Source of the DNA: Alphaproteobacteria bacterium
Lineage (GTDB): Bacteria; Pseudomonadota; Alphaproteobacteria; Rhodospirillales; Casp-alpha2
Length of the DNA: 64,000 nucleotides
Assembly (NCBI GenBank): GCA_024279135.1
Contig: JAJRRU010000006.1
Location: forward strand, 1-64,000
Reading direction: 5' to 3'
The notes under the pieces were generated by a model, which was given only the letters and a program-made list of their open reading frames with translations, was not told the origin of the DNA and did no database searches. The translations under genes and the position numbers were made by a program. Numbering within the stretch: position 1 is the first letter of the stretch; each line of letters begins with the position of its first letter. Positions 54,445 through 63,251 of this stretch are shown here, one piece after another.

Positions 54445-55536
54445 TTAGTCGTTCTGTGGGCCCAGGTCAAAGGCTGTTTCATCAACCAGCTTGGAGGCGG
54501 TGATGCGATGTTGCGCTACTTTGTCCAGGTTGATGGTGTCTGCTTTGAATTTGCCCCACGATGAGACCAATGGATGAAGGGTAACATCAGGTTTTACCGG
54601 GTACTCGAAATTCTGCTCGGCATAAATTTCCTGGGCATGGGTATCGCTCAGAAATTCGAGCAGGGCGATGGCATTATCACGGTGTTTGGCGCTTTTGGTG
54701 ATCGCCGCACCGCTGATGTTGACATGCGTGCCGTGGCCGTCCTGATCGGGGAAGATGATCCGGATGCCAGCAGCCCATTGCTGTTGCTCGGGTTTCAGGG
54801 TGTTGGTTACCATTTTACCCATGTAGTAGGTGTTAGCGATGGCATAATCACAGACGCCCTCGCTGATGGCCTTGGCCTGGGCCCGGTCATTGCCCTGGGG
54901 TTTGCGGGCCAGATTATCGCGCAGACCCGTTAGCCACTGCCGGGTTTGATCGATGCCTTCGTTGGCGATAACAGAAGCGATCAACGAGACATTATAGACG
55001 TGCTTTCCCGAGCGTGTGCAAACCCGACCCTGCAAGGCCGGTTTCGCCAGATCGGCCAGGCTCAGAACCTCGCCAGGCTGGGTGCGGTCTTTTGACGCGA
55101 AAATTATCCGTGCGCGCAACGTCAGCCCATACCATAAGCCCTCGGGGTGACGAAACTGCGAGGGAATATTTTTGTTGAGTTTGTCCGATGAGACGCCTTG
55201 CAGGACCCCGGCTGTGACCATGTCGTGCAGTCTGCCAATGTCCGCGCTCAGCACCATATCGGCGTCGCTGTTGCGGCCTTCGGCTTTCAGCCGTTCCAGC
55301 ATACCCTTTTTGACAAACACGGTATTGACCTTGATCCCTGTTTGCTCGGTAAAGGCGTCCAGCAATGGATCGATCAGAAAAGCTTGTCGATAGGAATACA
55401 GGTTTACACTGTTTTCATCATCAGTAGCCCTGGCGGTGTTACCCCAGGGACTTACAATTAAACCGGTCACCAGGACACTCACCGCTGCGTAGCCAAGTAT
55501 CTTGGGATATAAACGGTGTAGATCTGCATGTTTCAT
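54445..55536 (-). CDS. fbpA: Periplasmic iron(III)-binding protein
   Basis: A 363-residue solute-binding protein with an N-terminal signal peptide (hydrophobic about 13-30, then NTARATDDE). VNLYSYRQAFLIDPLLDAFT begins the mature fold and the paired tyrosines of NTYYMGKMV are the usual iron ligands of FbpA. It delivers ferric iron to FbpBC. Two Fur-like boxes lie just upstream. Confidence 0.93.
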   Translation of the reverse strand: MKHADLHRLYPKILGYAAVSVLVTGLIVSPWGNTARATDDENSVNLYSYRQAFLIDPLLDAFTEQTGIKVNTVFVKKGMLERLKAEGRNSDADMVLSADIGRLHDMVTAGVLQGVSSDKLNKNIPSQFRHPEGLWYGLTLRARIIFASKDRTQPGEVLSLADLAKPALQGRVCTRSGKHVYNVSLIASVIANEGIDQTRQWLTGLRDNLARKPQGNDRAQAKAISEGVCDYAIANTYYMGKMVTNTLKPEQQQWAAGIRIIFPDQDGHGTHVNISGAAITKSAKHRDNAIALLEFLSDTHAQEIYAEQNFEYPVKPDVTLHPLVSSWGKFKADTINLDKVAQHRITASKLVDETAFDLGPQND

Positions 55537-55588
55537 AGTATTTCCTTTGTATTTCAGATGGTTATTAAGTGAGCTTTCTTTATTCTAA

Positions 55589-55611
55589 TTGCAAATGAGA
55601 ATTATTCGCAA
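55589..55611. promoter_or_regulatory. Fur-box-like operator upstream of fbpA
   Basis: TTGCAAATGAGAATTATTCGCAA is a near-perfect inverted repeat (listed by its position, 23 bases: TTGC...GCAA outer arms) with the GAGAATTATTC core typical of Fur sites. It lies 53-75 bases before the fbpA start and should repress the operon when iron is plentiful. Confidence 0.75.
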
Positions 55612-55647
55612 CAACAATAATGGAACCATAATCCTTAATCGCTTTAA

Positions 55648-55664
55648 TTGCAAATGATTCTTAA
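55648..55664. promoter_or_regulatory. Second Fur-like half-site
   Basis: TTGCAAATGATTCTTAA repeats the left arm of the first operator (TTGCAAATGA) 59 bases further upstream. It lies between fbpA and fliX, nearer the fliX promoter, so iron might also touch that gene. Confidence 0.5.
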
Positions 55665-55734
55665 CAACTTTTGAGATTTAAAGTAAATACCCTTGTGAGC
55701 CCGCATGATCGTGGACAGACCGGTATTGTTTGTG

Positions 55735-55763
55735 TTCGCATATGGGTTAAAACTGTATATAAT
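55735..55763 (+). promoter_or_regulatory. Possible sigma-70-type promoter of fliX
   Basis: TTCGCA and a perfect TATAAT are separated by 17 bases; the TATAAT ends 55 bases before the fliX start. The -35 is weak (four of six). No sigma-54 element was seen here. Confidence 0.4.
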
Positions 55764-55817
55764 TCAGGCTCGTGAATATTCCTGATAAAGTTCAACCCGA
55801 TTTGTCTGGTAGCTGGT

Positions 55818-56258
55818 ATGGCCGATATACGGATTAACAAATCATCGCCGATCGTTGCGGGGTCTTCAGTCCGCAAGGCAAAGAAGAAATCCTCTTCGGG
55901 GCAGTCTTTTTCCGAGTCGCTGCGCGAAGTATCGGAAAATGAGCCTGTATCCAACGCAGGCAGTGTTAGTGGTGTTGGACCGGTCGGTGCAATACTTGCC
56001 GTACAGGAAGTTCCAGATTCCATGGAAGGACGCTCCCGGGGATTGATCATCGGCTATGGTGATGACCTGCTTGACCGTCTCGAAGATATCAGAATCGGCT
56101 TGTTATTGGGGGGTGTCTCCAAGGACAAACTGGCAGAACTAGCCCAGCAAATGCGCCAGAAAAGACAAGAAGTTAATGATCCCAAACTTACCGAAATTAT
56201 CAATGAAATTGAATTGCGTTCTGAAGTCGAAATTGCAAAATTGACCCGGAAACTCTAA
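55818..56258 (+). CDS. fliX: Flagellar assembly regulator FliX
   Basis: FliX couples basal-body assembly to the sigma-54 activator FlbD in Caulobacter. The 146-residue protein has a disordered, Ser/Lys-rich N-terminus and the conserved C-terminal helical region: GYGDDLLDRLEDIRIGLLLG followed by a helix ending EINEIELRSEVE-like residues before KLTRKL. Transcribed alone with its own terminator, divergent from the iron operon. No clear ribosome-binding site. Confidence 0.88.
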   Translation: MADIRINKSSPIVAGSSVRKAKKKSSSGQSFSESLREVSENEPVSNAGSVSGVGPVGAILAVQEVPDSMEGRSRGLIIGYGDDLLDRLEDIRIGLLLGGVSKDKLAELAQQMRQKRQEVNDPKLTEIINEIELRSEVEIAKLTRKL

Positions 56259-56259
56259 T

Positions 56260-56323
56260 CCCGTTAACCTGTTTTACGTGTCAGGCTCTGGCTCTGACAC
56301 GTTCTGGTAACGGGATTTTGTTT
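56260..56323 (+). terminator. Nested-hairpin terminator after fliX
   Basis: An outer stem (CCGTTAACC with GGTAACGGG, one bulge) encloses an inner stem (ACGTGTCAG with CTGACACGT) and is followed by ATTTTGTTT. It starts directly after the fliX stop codon. Confidence 0.75.
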
Positions 56324-56433
56324 AAACTTTCTCTATTCAAACTAATTTGATACTTGCGATTATTGTAAGCCATCAATATATTCCGCCCGAGTTTATCTAG
56401 TGCTTCACAATAAGCTGGGGAGAACACGCTACA

Positions 56434-56850
56434 ATGAATGTTTCACTGTCACCCGATTATTCACCATCGAACGATAAAGTGTTCATGAGCGATCATATGC
56501 TCGAGTATTTCAGACAGAATCTCCTGAAATGGCGGTCTGAACTGGTGACTGAGTCTAATGAAACCTTGCAGAGTTTGCAGGAAGGCGGGATTCTTGAGCC
56601 CGACATTGCTGATCGTGCATCCATCGAAACAGAACGCTCGCTTGAGTTGCGGACTCGTGATCGCGCCCGCAAACTGATCGGCAAAATTGACCTGGCCCTG
56701 GTACGTATTATTGATGGCGCCTATGGTTATTGTGAGGAAACTCACGAGCCAATTGGAATTTCCAGATTAGAGGCCCGTCCCATTGCAACCTTGAGCATTG
56801 AAGCCCAGGAACGTCATGAACGCATGGAACGTACCCACCGGGACGACTGA
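56434..56850 (+). CDS. dksA: RNA polymerase-binding factor DksA (cysteine-poor form)
   Basis: DksA enters the RNA polymerase secondary channel and adjusts transcription with ppGpp. The 138-residue product has the coiled-coil region with its acidic tip and the C-terminal globular part YGYCEETHEPIGISRLEARP then IATLSIEAQERHERMER. The four-cysteine zinc site is reduced to one Cys, which is common in alphaproteobacterial DksA, so zinc is probably not bound. A textbook terminator follows. In many alphaproteobacteria dksA sits near flagellar genes, as here. Confidence 0.95.
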   Translation: MNVSLSPDYSPSNDKVFMSDHMLEYFRQNLLKWRSELVTESNETLQSLQEGGILEPDIADRASIETERSLELRTRDRARKLIGKIDLALVRIIDGAYGYCEETHEPIGISRLEARPIATLSIEAQERHERMERTHRDD

Positions 56851-56870
56851 AGAAAATTATGTACAAACAA

Positions 56871-56905
56871 ACAAGGCCGGAGCGTTCTGCTCCGGCCTTG
56901 TTTTT
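56871..56905 (+). terminator. Rho-independent terminator of dksA
   Basis: ACAAGGCCGGAGC and GCTCCGGCCTTGT form a perfect 13-base-pair stem with loop GTTCT, followed by T5. It begins 21 bases after dksA; the A-run on the other side means it may also act for flgH on the minus strand. Confidence 0.95.
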
Positions 56906-56924
56906 GTATCAAGCATTGATCAGA

Positions 56925-57758
56925 TCAGAACGGGAAGATAATATCCCAGACCTGCATGCCCCAACGAGGTTGTTGCATTTCACTCAGCGAACCCTGACCG
57001 CCATAGGCAACACGCATTTCAGCGATTCTTGTGTGCGCTATGGTATTATTGGTATCGATGTCACTGGTTCGTACAATTCCGGTAACCATTAACTCGCGCA
57101 ATTCATTGTTAACCTTGACTTCCTGGCGACCCATAATGACCAGATTACCGTTTGGTAAAATCTGTGTGACCACGGCGGCCAATTCAAGCGTGACGACCTC
57201 ACTTCGGGTTATCCCGCCAGTACCGGATGTGTTATGAGTGCTTCCAAAAGTAGCCAGATTGCCATCCAGTACTCCGAGGCCGGCCTCTGCCGCGCCTGAG
57301 CGAACAAAGGGCAATTCGTTCAGGTGGTTTTCCCATCCCAGGAAGTCTGTAAGATTAGCGTCTTCCGTATCGGCGCGTGCGCGTGTGGTGACATTTGACA
57401 GGGTAGCGGCATCATTCAGGTTCAGATTAACTCTCAGAATATCACCGACCTCTTTGGCTCTGTGGTCCTTGAAGAATGCCTTGGCCCCGGCTCGCCATAA
57501 TGAATTCGGGTTTTCCTCGACAATCATCGGGGCTGGCATGGGCATAACCACGGGTTGATAGTTAGGGGCCGCAACCGGGTTGCTGATCGGGGTCACTTGT
57601 GGCCCATCACCGACGTTAGCCAGGCGGCTGAATAGTTGACAACCGGACAAACTTCCAACAAGCAACACGATGGTCATGCTGCGAAGAAATTTCCCATACC
57701 TCGGCACGCTGTTTCCCGGCGGAGCGTCGATTTTCGTTTGGTACGTTATTTCGGTCAT
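56925..57758 (-). CDS. flgH: Flagellar L-ring lipoprotein FlgH
   Basis: FlgH builds the outer-membrane L ring. A lipobox (LLVGSLSGC) follows a hydrophobic stretch, and the mature part has NSLWRAGAKAFFKDHRAKEV, VGDILRVNL, VTQILPNGNLVIMGRQEV and VTGIVRTSDIDTNNT, all family marks. I start at the ATG at 57758 (277 residues); the N-terminal segment before the signal is longer than usual, so an internal ATG at 57677 is also possible. Last gene of flgF-flgG-flgA-flgH. Confidence 0.95.
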   Translation of the reverse strand: MTEITYQTKIDAPPGNSVPRYGKFLRSMTIVLLVGSLSGCQLFSRLANVGDGPQVTPISNPVAAPNYQPVVMPMPAPMIVEENPNSLWRAGAKAFFKDHRAKEVGDILRVNLNLNDAATLSNVTTRARADTEDANLTDFLGWENHLNELPFVRSGAAEAGLGVLDGNLATFGSTHNTSGTGGITRSEVVTLELAAVVTQILPNGNLVIMGRQEVKVNNELRELMVTGIVRTSDIDTNNTIAHTRIAEMRVAYGGQGSLSEMQQPRWGMQVWDIIFPF

Positions 57759-57803
57759 TGGATTTCTCGTTTTTTCAGTGTTTGTTATGGTCAATGAACC
57801 TGC

Positions 57804-58826
57804 TCAGTTCATGGCCATAATGGATGGTACGCGGACCCGGGCTTTTCCGGGGCCGACAACTTCCGCATCGATAATTTGTTTGCTCTGGATGTTGGTAATG
57901 CGGATCATATCCCCGCGAGAACCGTTTTCCAGGGCACGTCCCTGGATGGTCAGGGTCATGAAATTATTGACCAGTGAGATGGTCACCAGGCTGCGCCTTT
58001 GGATCAGCACAGGATAACGAACTTCGGTACTGCGGATCTGATTGCCGGCACGTAAGGTACGCCTCGGTGTCATGCCGATGAGGGCATTAACTGAGGTAAT
58101 CGTATCATTGGTTATTTTCTCCGACCGGACAGATTGCCATTCCAGGTTGTTTTTGGTTATGCTATCACCGGCTCGCAGGGTATCTTTGAGGACCGGAATA
58201 TCGATCATTTTGTACAATTTCCCGGTTACCCGATGGCGCTGTGCAGCCGGGTGGTTGGCCGGGGCGACAATGATGGCACTGAACCGTTTTGAACGATTGT
58301 CATAAACCAGATCTTCAACGGCGATTTCTGGGAAAATATCGGCTGGCAGGTATAATTTCATGGAACGGTTGGAAATTTCAGCCAGCATATCGTTCGGAAT
58401 ATTCTCATCCTCAAAGGCGGTCATGACAGCCTCGACAATGTCGTTGTATCCGACGGTAATACTATCACGGATAATGGTGATCCGATCACGTGATGTGGTG
58501 GGTTTCCAGTCAAGCCCATAGTAGCGGGCCACCCGATATAACCACTTGGCGTTATAGACTGTCTTGCGGCCCGGGCGGGGCGCATAGACAACCGCCTTAT
58601 CGGCCTTGGCACCGGCATTTTCAAACAGATCGCCGAGCAGGACAACCTCGCCACTGATCTGGGCCTGGAAATTCAAGACCACCGGGCCCGTCGGTAAATC
58701 CTTGTCACCGAAGCCTGCCCCGTCAAGGGCCGCCGAGACGTCCGTCGAAGCCTGGGCGGTGGAAGCCAGCGACAACAACAGGCCCGCTATGAATGTGAGC
58801 AAGAGTGTGTGAGAGAGGGTCTTCAT
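57804..58826 (-). CDS. flgA: P-ring assembly chaperone FlgA
   Basis: FlgA is a periplasmic chaperone for P-ring assembly. The 340-residue product has a signal peptide (KTLSHTLLLTFIAGLLLSLA) and the C-terminal SAF-like domain with DTLRAGDSITKNNLEWQSV, IGMTPRRTLRAGNQIRS and a QGRALENGSRGDMIRITN segment. I use the ATG at 58826, with GGAG six bases upstream. An ATG at 58838 overlaps the flgG stop. Confidence 0.93.
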   Translation of the reverse strand: MKTLSHTLLLTFIAGLLLSLASTAQASTDVSAALDGAGFGDKDLPTGPVVLNFQAQISGEVVLLGDLFENAGAKADKAVVYAPRPGRKTVYNAKWLYRVARYYGLDWKPTTSRDRITIIRDSITVGYNDIVEAVMTAFEDENIPNDMLAEISNRSMKLYLPADIFPEIAVEDLVYDNRSKRFSAIIVAPANHPAAQRHRVTGKLYKMIDIPVLKDTLRAGDSITKNNLEWQSVRSEKITNDTITSVNALIGMTPRRTLRAGNQIRSTEVRYPVLIQRRSLVTISLVNNFMTLTIQGRALENGSRGDMIRITNIQSKQIIDAEVVGPGKARVRVPSIMAMN

Positions 58827-58837
58827 GTCAGTCTCCA

Positions 58838-59623
58838 TTACCTCAAGTTCGCCGATGTCCCCATCATTTCATCCGCGGTCTGAATGACCTTGGAATTCAT
58901 TTCATAGGCGCGTTGTGCCGAAATCAGCGTGGCAATTTCCTCCACGGAATTCACATTGGATGTCTCCAGAAATCCCTGAAGCAATGAGCCGTAACCGGCC
59001 GCTCCCGGGGTGCCGGTCGTCGCCTTGCCCGATGCGGGCGTTTCGGAGAACAGATTGCCACCTTCGGCCTGTAATCCAGCCGGGTTGGCAAACGTTGCAA
59101 GCTGTAACTGGCCCACGTTGGACAGGGCGACCTGTCCCTGGAGCTTGACCAGGACTTGACCGCTGCTGTTGATGGTCACGTCGATGGCATTGGTGGGAAT
59201 GGTGATTCCCGGTTCGACCGAATATCCGTCATGGGTGACAATTTCCCCACTGGCATTGAGCTGGAAGGTGCCATCGCGGGCATAGGCAGTGTCACCAGAG
59301 GGTAATTCAATCTGGAAGAACCCCTTGCCCTGAATGGCCAGATCGAAGGTGTTGTCGGTGGCCGTCAGGTTGCCTTGTTCATGGATCCGGTAAACCGCGG
59401 CCAACTTTACGCCAAGTCCAAGTTGCACGCCCGACGGGACGATGGTTCCTGCATCCGAAGATGTGGAGCCGACACGACGTAAATTCTGGTACAGAAGGTC
59501 GTGAAATTCTGTCCGTCGGCGCATATAGGAAGTGGTGTTCATATTCGCCAGGTTGTTCGATACAACCTCGACGTTTCTTTGCTGGGCCAACATACCGGTG
59601 GCTGCAATGCTAAGTGCTCTCAT
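58838..59623 (-). CDS. flgG: Flagellar distal rod protein FlgG
   Basis: FlgG forms the distal rod. The 261-residue product is typical: MRALSIAATGMLAQQRNVEV, NNLANMNTTSYMRRR, FDLAIQGKGFFQIELPSGD, and the end NVNSVEEIATLISAQRAYEM followed by TADEMM. Length is normal and no insertion is present, unlike the hook proteins. It follows flgF by 57 bases. Confidence 0.98.
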   Translation of the reverse strand: MRALSIAATGMLAQQRNVEVVSNNLANMNTTSYMRRRTEFHDLLYQNLRRVGSTSSDAGTIVPSGVQLGLGVKLAAVYRIHEQGNLTATDNTFDLAIQGKGFFQIELPSGDTAYARDGTFQLNASGEIVTHDGYSVEPGITIPTNAIDVTINSSGQVLVKLQGQVALSNVGQLQLATFANPAGLQAEGGNLFSETPASGKATTGTPGAAGYGSLLQGFLETSNVNSVEEIATLISAQRAYEMNSKVIQTADEMMGTSANLR

Positions 59624-59680
59624 TTTACAATCCTTTCGGAATTTATTCAGTTTGTTTTTAAGGCCTGTCCTGAAAAGGGA

Positions 59681-60421
59681 TCAGGATGTCCTCATCAATT
59701 CTCTAATCATCGTCTTCTGACGTTCGTCTTCTTTACCAATAAAATTTTTGATGCCGTCGTACTGGCGGCTGACCGTAATCATTTTGGTAATTTCGATAAT
59801 TGGTTGGACGTTGGAATTTTCCAGAGCGCCTTGCAAAACTGTCGGTATTTCAATGTCGGTAGGCGGATTGGCATCCGAAGAGGTAAACATAGCCGCGCCG
59901 GTCTGTTTCAGTTTCATCTCACTTTCGAAGCTGACGACCCGTAACCGCCCGAGAGTTCCATTTTCTGTGGAAACCGTTCCGTCGCTGGCAATGTTGATGT
60001 CGGTATCGGTTGGACCGAAGAAAAATGGCTGTCCGGTATTCGACATGACAGGGTCGCCCGATTGGTTAACCAACTGGCCCGTTGCATCGAGCTGGAAACG
60101 TCCGTTGCGCGTGTATTTTTCGCCGCTTTGCGTTTCAATCACAAAATAACCGTCCTTGGTCAGGGCCAGGTCGAGCGGATTGTTTGTCTGGTTGATATGA
60201 CCCTTGGTGGTGTCGCGAACTGTTGCGATGTCGCGAACATAATTCAGCTTTTCGCCGAGAATATTGTCCGCGCCCTTCGATCTTACCAAATGTTCTACAA
60301 ACATCATTTTCTCACCTTTGAAGCCGGTGGTATTCATGTTGGCAATATTATTGGCAACCACATCCATTTGTCGGCGGAGTGTTACCTGTCGCGATAAAGC
60401 GACAAAAAGTGTGTTTTCCAT
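59681..60421 (-). CDS. flgF: Flagellar proximal rod protein FlgF
   Basis: FlgF is a proximal rod component. The 246-residue product has ENTLFVALSRQVTLRRQMDV, ANNIANMNTTGFKGEK, LDLALTKDGYFVIETQSGE and the C-terminal LENSNVQPIIEITKMITVSR with QYDGIKN. First gene of the flgF-flgG-flgA-flgH operon, divergent from fliL. Confidence 0.97.
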   Translation of the reverse strand: MENTLFVALSRQVTLRRQMDVVANNIANMNTTGFKGEKMMFVEHLVRSKGADNILGEKLNYVRDIATVRDTTKGHINQTNNPLDLALTKDGYFVIETQSGEKYTRNGRFQLDATGQLVNQSGDPVMSNTGQPFFFGPTDTDINIASDGTVSTENGTLGRLRVVSFESEMKLKQTGAAMFTSSDANPPTDIEIPTVLQGALENSNVQPIIEITKMITVSRQYDGIKNFIGKEDERQKTMIRELMRTS

Positions 60422-60841
60422 TTTCCATACCTTTATATCGAAACTTCATATACCCACCGCTTGTCACGCAGGATGTGTGCCAACTTTTTTATTGTGTAAT
60501 TGTAATAAGTTAGGTATAAGTTTTATGGATTCTACTGGGTGAAACGAGCCTGTAGGAAGTCTTTGCCCGGCAAGTTTTTCCGCCGTACAAACGGGCGGTT
60601 ATGGGCTGTCGTGAGGGGCGGTCAAAGGGCTGGAGTGCCGTTAATCCCGTGGGTTCACGGGATGTATGGTGTAAATTTCTTGTTCTGTCGTTTTTTTAAT
60701 AATAGCCATAATGGCCTGCGCCGTGTACTTACTGATTTATTGAGGTGATCGGGTCTTTGTCAATAACTTGTTAACCATCAGCGTTTACCTTGAATATGGG
60801 GCCAGGAGTGGCTTCAAACCTGCGGGAGGCCAGGTTTTAAT
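60422..60841. other. 420-base divergent region between flgF and fliL
   Basis: No credible gene. It must hold promoters for the rod operon and for fliL-fliM, but no clear sigma-54 or sigma-70 element stands out. It contains one perfect hairpin (60644-60663), listed separately. Confidence 0.5.
60644..60663. promoter_or_regulatory. Perfect hairpin with GGTT loop upstream of fliL
   Basis: ATCCCGTG and CACGGGAT form an 8-base-pair inverted repeat about 180 bases before fliL. No T-tract follows, so a regulator site or leader element is more likely than a terminator. Confidence 0.4.
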
Positions 60842-61369
60842 ATGGCAGAAGATATCGAAGAAGATGATGATGAAGAAGAAGGATCGGAGGAAGAAGATTC
60901 TGGTGGTAATAAGAAATTGCTTATCATCATCGTCCTGGTGGTGTTACTCATCATAGGGGGGATGGCCGGGGCTTATTTTACGGGCCTGCTGGATAGTCTC
61001 CTCGGTGGTGCGGGTAGTGGTGCCGCGACGAGCGAGCAAGGAGAAAACGGAGAAAATCTGGCGGGTGGTGTGTATCTTGAATTACCGGAAATGCTGGTTA
61101 ATTTAAATACCGGTACCCGCAAAAGCCAGTTTTTGAAAGTCCAGATCAGCCTTGAAATTTATAACCAGTTGGATATTCCGAAAATTGAACACACCATGCC
61201 AAGAATTATCGATAATTTTCAGGTATATTTGCGAGAATTACGGCTGGAAGACATCAAGGGTGCGGCTGGAATGTACAGATTACGTGAAGAGCTTTTGCTG
61301 CGTGTGAGCAAGGCTGTCGCCCCGATCAAGGTTAAAGACGTATTGTTTAAGGAAATGCTGATACAATAA
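60842..61369 (+). CDS. fliL: Flagellar basal-body protein FliL
   Basis: FliL surrounds and supports the stator. The 175-residue product has a strongly acidic cytoplasmic N-terminus (DIEEDDDEEEGSEEED), one membrane helix (about 26-48) and a periplasmic domain with YLELPEMLVNLNT and SQFLKVQISLEI, ending VKDVLFKEMLIQ. The ATG has GGGAGG upstream. Followed 67 bases later by fliM. Confidence 0.95.
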   Translation: MAEDIEEDDDEEEGSEEEDSGGNKKLLIIIVLVVLLIIGGMAGAYFTGLLDSLLGGAGSGAATSEQGENGENLAGGVYLELPEMLVNLNTGTRKSQFLKVQISLEIYNQLDIPKIEHTMPRIIDNFQVYLRELRLEDIKGAAGMYRLREELLLRVSKAVAPIKVKDVLFKEMLIQ

Positions 61370-61436
61370 TGCGACCTTTGTGAAAAAGGAGCAGCTTATT
61401 CGGACTAGTCGACTTAAACGAGGATATAGAAAATAA

Positions 61437-62573
61437 ATGGGACCCGCTGACGACGCAGACCAAGATGCACTTGCCGCCGAATGGGAAGCCGCCATGGATG
61501 GTGATGGTGAAGGTGAAGGTGACGGTGGTGATCAGGACCAGGATGATATGGCCGCTGAATGGGAAGCCATGGCGGGGGGCGATGGTGACGACGATGAGGC
61601 AGATGGCGACAGTGCAGCGGAAACCACCCGGGTACTAAACCAGGACGAAATCGACAGCCTGCTAGGCTTCGATGACGACCAGGAAGTATCCGGACGCTCT
61701 GGCATTCAGGCGATCCTGTCCAGCGCGCTGGTTTCCTATGAACGCCTGCCCATGCTGGAAGTGGTGTTTGACCGGCTGGTCCGTCTGATGTCCACATCCT
61801 TGCGAAACTTTACCTCCGATAATGTGGAAGTCTCGCTTGATAATATTGCCTCGATCCGGTTTGGGGACTATTTGAACTCCATTCCCTTACCGGCCATGCT
61901 GAGCGTATTCAAGGCTGAAGAATGGGATAACTATGGCCTGATTACTGCTGACTCATCGCTGATCTATTCAATCGTTGATGTGTTGCTCGGTGGTCGTCGT
62001 GGTACCGCGGCCATGCGAATCGAAGGTCGACCCTATACCACCATTGAACGCTCGCTTGTGGAGCGCATGATACACGTCATGTTGCAGGATTTGTCGGCTG
62101 CTTTCGAGCCGCTCAGCCCGGTTGTCATGCGGTTTGACCGACTGGAGACAAACCCCCGGTTTGCGACAATCTCGCGTCCCTCCAATGCCGCTATCGTCGC
62201 CCGACTGCGGATCGATATGGAAGATCGTGGCGGACGGCTTGAATTGTTAATACCCTACGCCACCCTGGAACCGGTTCGCGAGTTGCTGTTACAGATGTTC
62301 ATGGGTGAAAAATTTGGCCGTGACTCCATATGGGAAACCCACCTTGCAGAAGAGCTTTGGAAAACCGAAATTTATCTCGAAGCCATCGCCGACGAGCAGA
62401 TTATGAGCCTTGGCGATGTCTTTAATTTATCTGTCGGCTCGCGTTTTATGTTGAATACGTCACCGGATTCCCTGATCCAGTTGAAATGTGGGAATGTTCT
62501 CATGGGAACTGGCAGGATGGGACGCAGTGGTGATACTATCGCAATCAAAGTCGAGGAAAGTTTCTTTAAATAA
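61437..62573 (+). CDS. fliM: Flagellar motor switch protein FliM with extended acidic N-terminus
   Basis: FliM is the C-ring protein that binds CheY-P. The 378-residue product has the CheY-binding peptide LNQDEIDSLLGFD, here near residue 67 instead of at the N-terminus, then the CheC-like middle domain (LRNFTSDNVEVSLDNIASIR; VDVLLGGRRG) and the FliN-like C-terminus (NLSVGSRFMLNTSPDS). The first 60 residues are acidic and contain two copies of an AAEWEA-type motif. The family start is variable in alphaproteobacteria. The ribosome-binding site (GAGGA) is rather far from the ATG. Confidence 0.95.
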   Translation: MGPADDADQDALAAEWEAAMDGDGEGEGDGGDQDQDDMAAEWEAMAGGDGDDDEADGDSAAETTRVLNQDEIDSLLGFDDDQEVSGRSGIQAILSSALVSYERLPMLEVVFDRLVRLMSTSLRNFTSDNVEVSLDNIASIRFGDYLNSIPLPAMLSVFKAEEWDNYGLITADSSLIYSIVDVLLGGRRGTAAMRIEGRPYTTIERSLVERMIHVMLQDLSAAFEPLSPVVMRFDRLETNPRFATISRPSNAAIVARLRIDMEDRGGRLELLIPYATLEPVRELLLQMFMGEKFGRDSIWETHLAEELWKTEIYLEAIADEQIMSLGDVFNLSVGSRFMLNTSPDSLIQLKCGNVLMGTGRMGRSGDTIAIKVEESFFK

Positions 62574-62659
62574 CACACAGAGCTTTGGATCGTGATATGT
62601 TACAATCATCATATTCTGAGCCACTTTGTCGTGATATGCACTCTCAGGTGAGATAACAA

Positions 62660-63205
62660 ATGCCCTATTCCTTGATCGTCGATATTGTCGTTGCTGTGTT
62701 GCTGGTTATTACCATCATCTATGCCATATCGCTGAACAAGCGTTTGGGGTTGATCAGGCGTGATCGGGGAGAATTGGAAAAACTGGCACAGAAATTTGCC
62801 GCTTCGACGGAACGGGCCAATGAAAGCCTGGGCCAGCTTCAGTCGACGGCAGAAATCCTCCAGCGCCAGATTGATTCCGCCCATGCCCTGCACGATGATC
62901 TGGCTTTTTTGCTGGAACGCGGCGAGAAAGCTGCCGACAGGCTGGAAGATACCATTCGCCGTTCACGCGGTTTGTCCGACGATAGTGCCACAGTATCGGA
63001 TAATGGCGAATCTGACCAGATGGCGCATAAAACAGCACGTAATTTGACCAAGCAGGGACAAAAAAACTCGCCGAAAAAGCAAAGTAGGCAGAATTCTACC
63101 GGGGAAATAAACGGCACCGCCGGCAATTCTTCAGGGGCAGAGGTTGATTATACACCCTCGGACGCCGAACGGGATCTGTTGAAGGCGATCCGCTCGTCCA
63201 GTTAA
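62660..63205 (+). CDS. DUF6468-like membrane protein of the fliM-motE interval
   Basis: A 181-residue protein with one N-terminal membrane helix (about 5-25, SLIVDIVVAVLLVITIIYAI), a cytoplasmic coiled coil (about 30-100) and a disordered Ser/Lys/Asn-rich C-terminus ending DAERDLLKAIRSS. I assign it to the DUF6468-type proteins found between fliM and the MotE-like gene in Rhodospirillales, from memory of the family's size and position. The role is unknown; the location suggests stator or switch support. Confidence 0.7.
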   Translation: MPYSLIVDIVVAVLLVITIIYAISLNKRLGLIRRDRGELEKLAQKFAASTERANESLGQLQSTAEILQRQIDSAHALHDDLAFLLERGEKAADRLEDTIRRSRGLSDDSATVSDNGESDQMAHKTARNLTKQGQKNSPKKQSRQNSTGEINGTAGNSSGAEVDYTPSDAERDLLKAIRSSS

Positions 63206-63251
63206 TGAGCAGACGTAATATCTTGGTAATACAATACGGGTAGTATATGGA

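Noticed and set aside
60539-60748. 69-codon frame in the flgF-fliL gap
   Set aside because: No ribosome-binding site, no motif, and an unlikely amino-acid composition.
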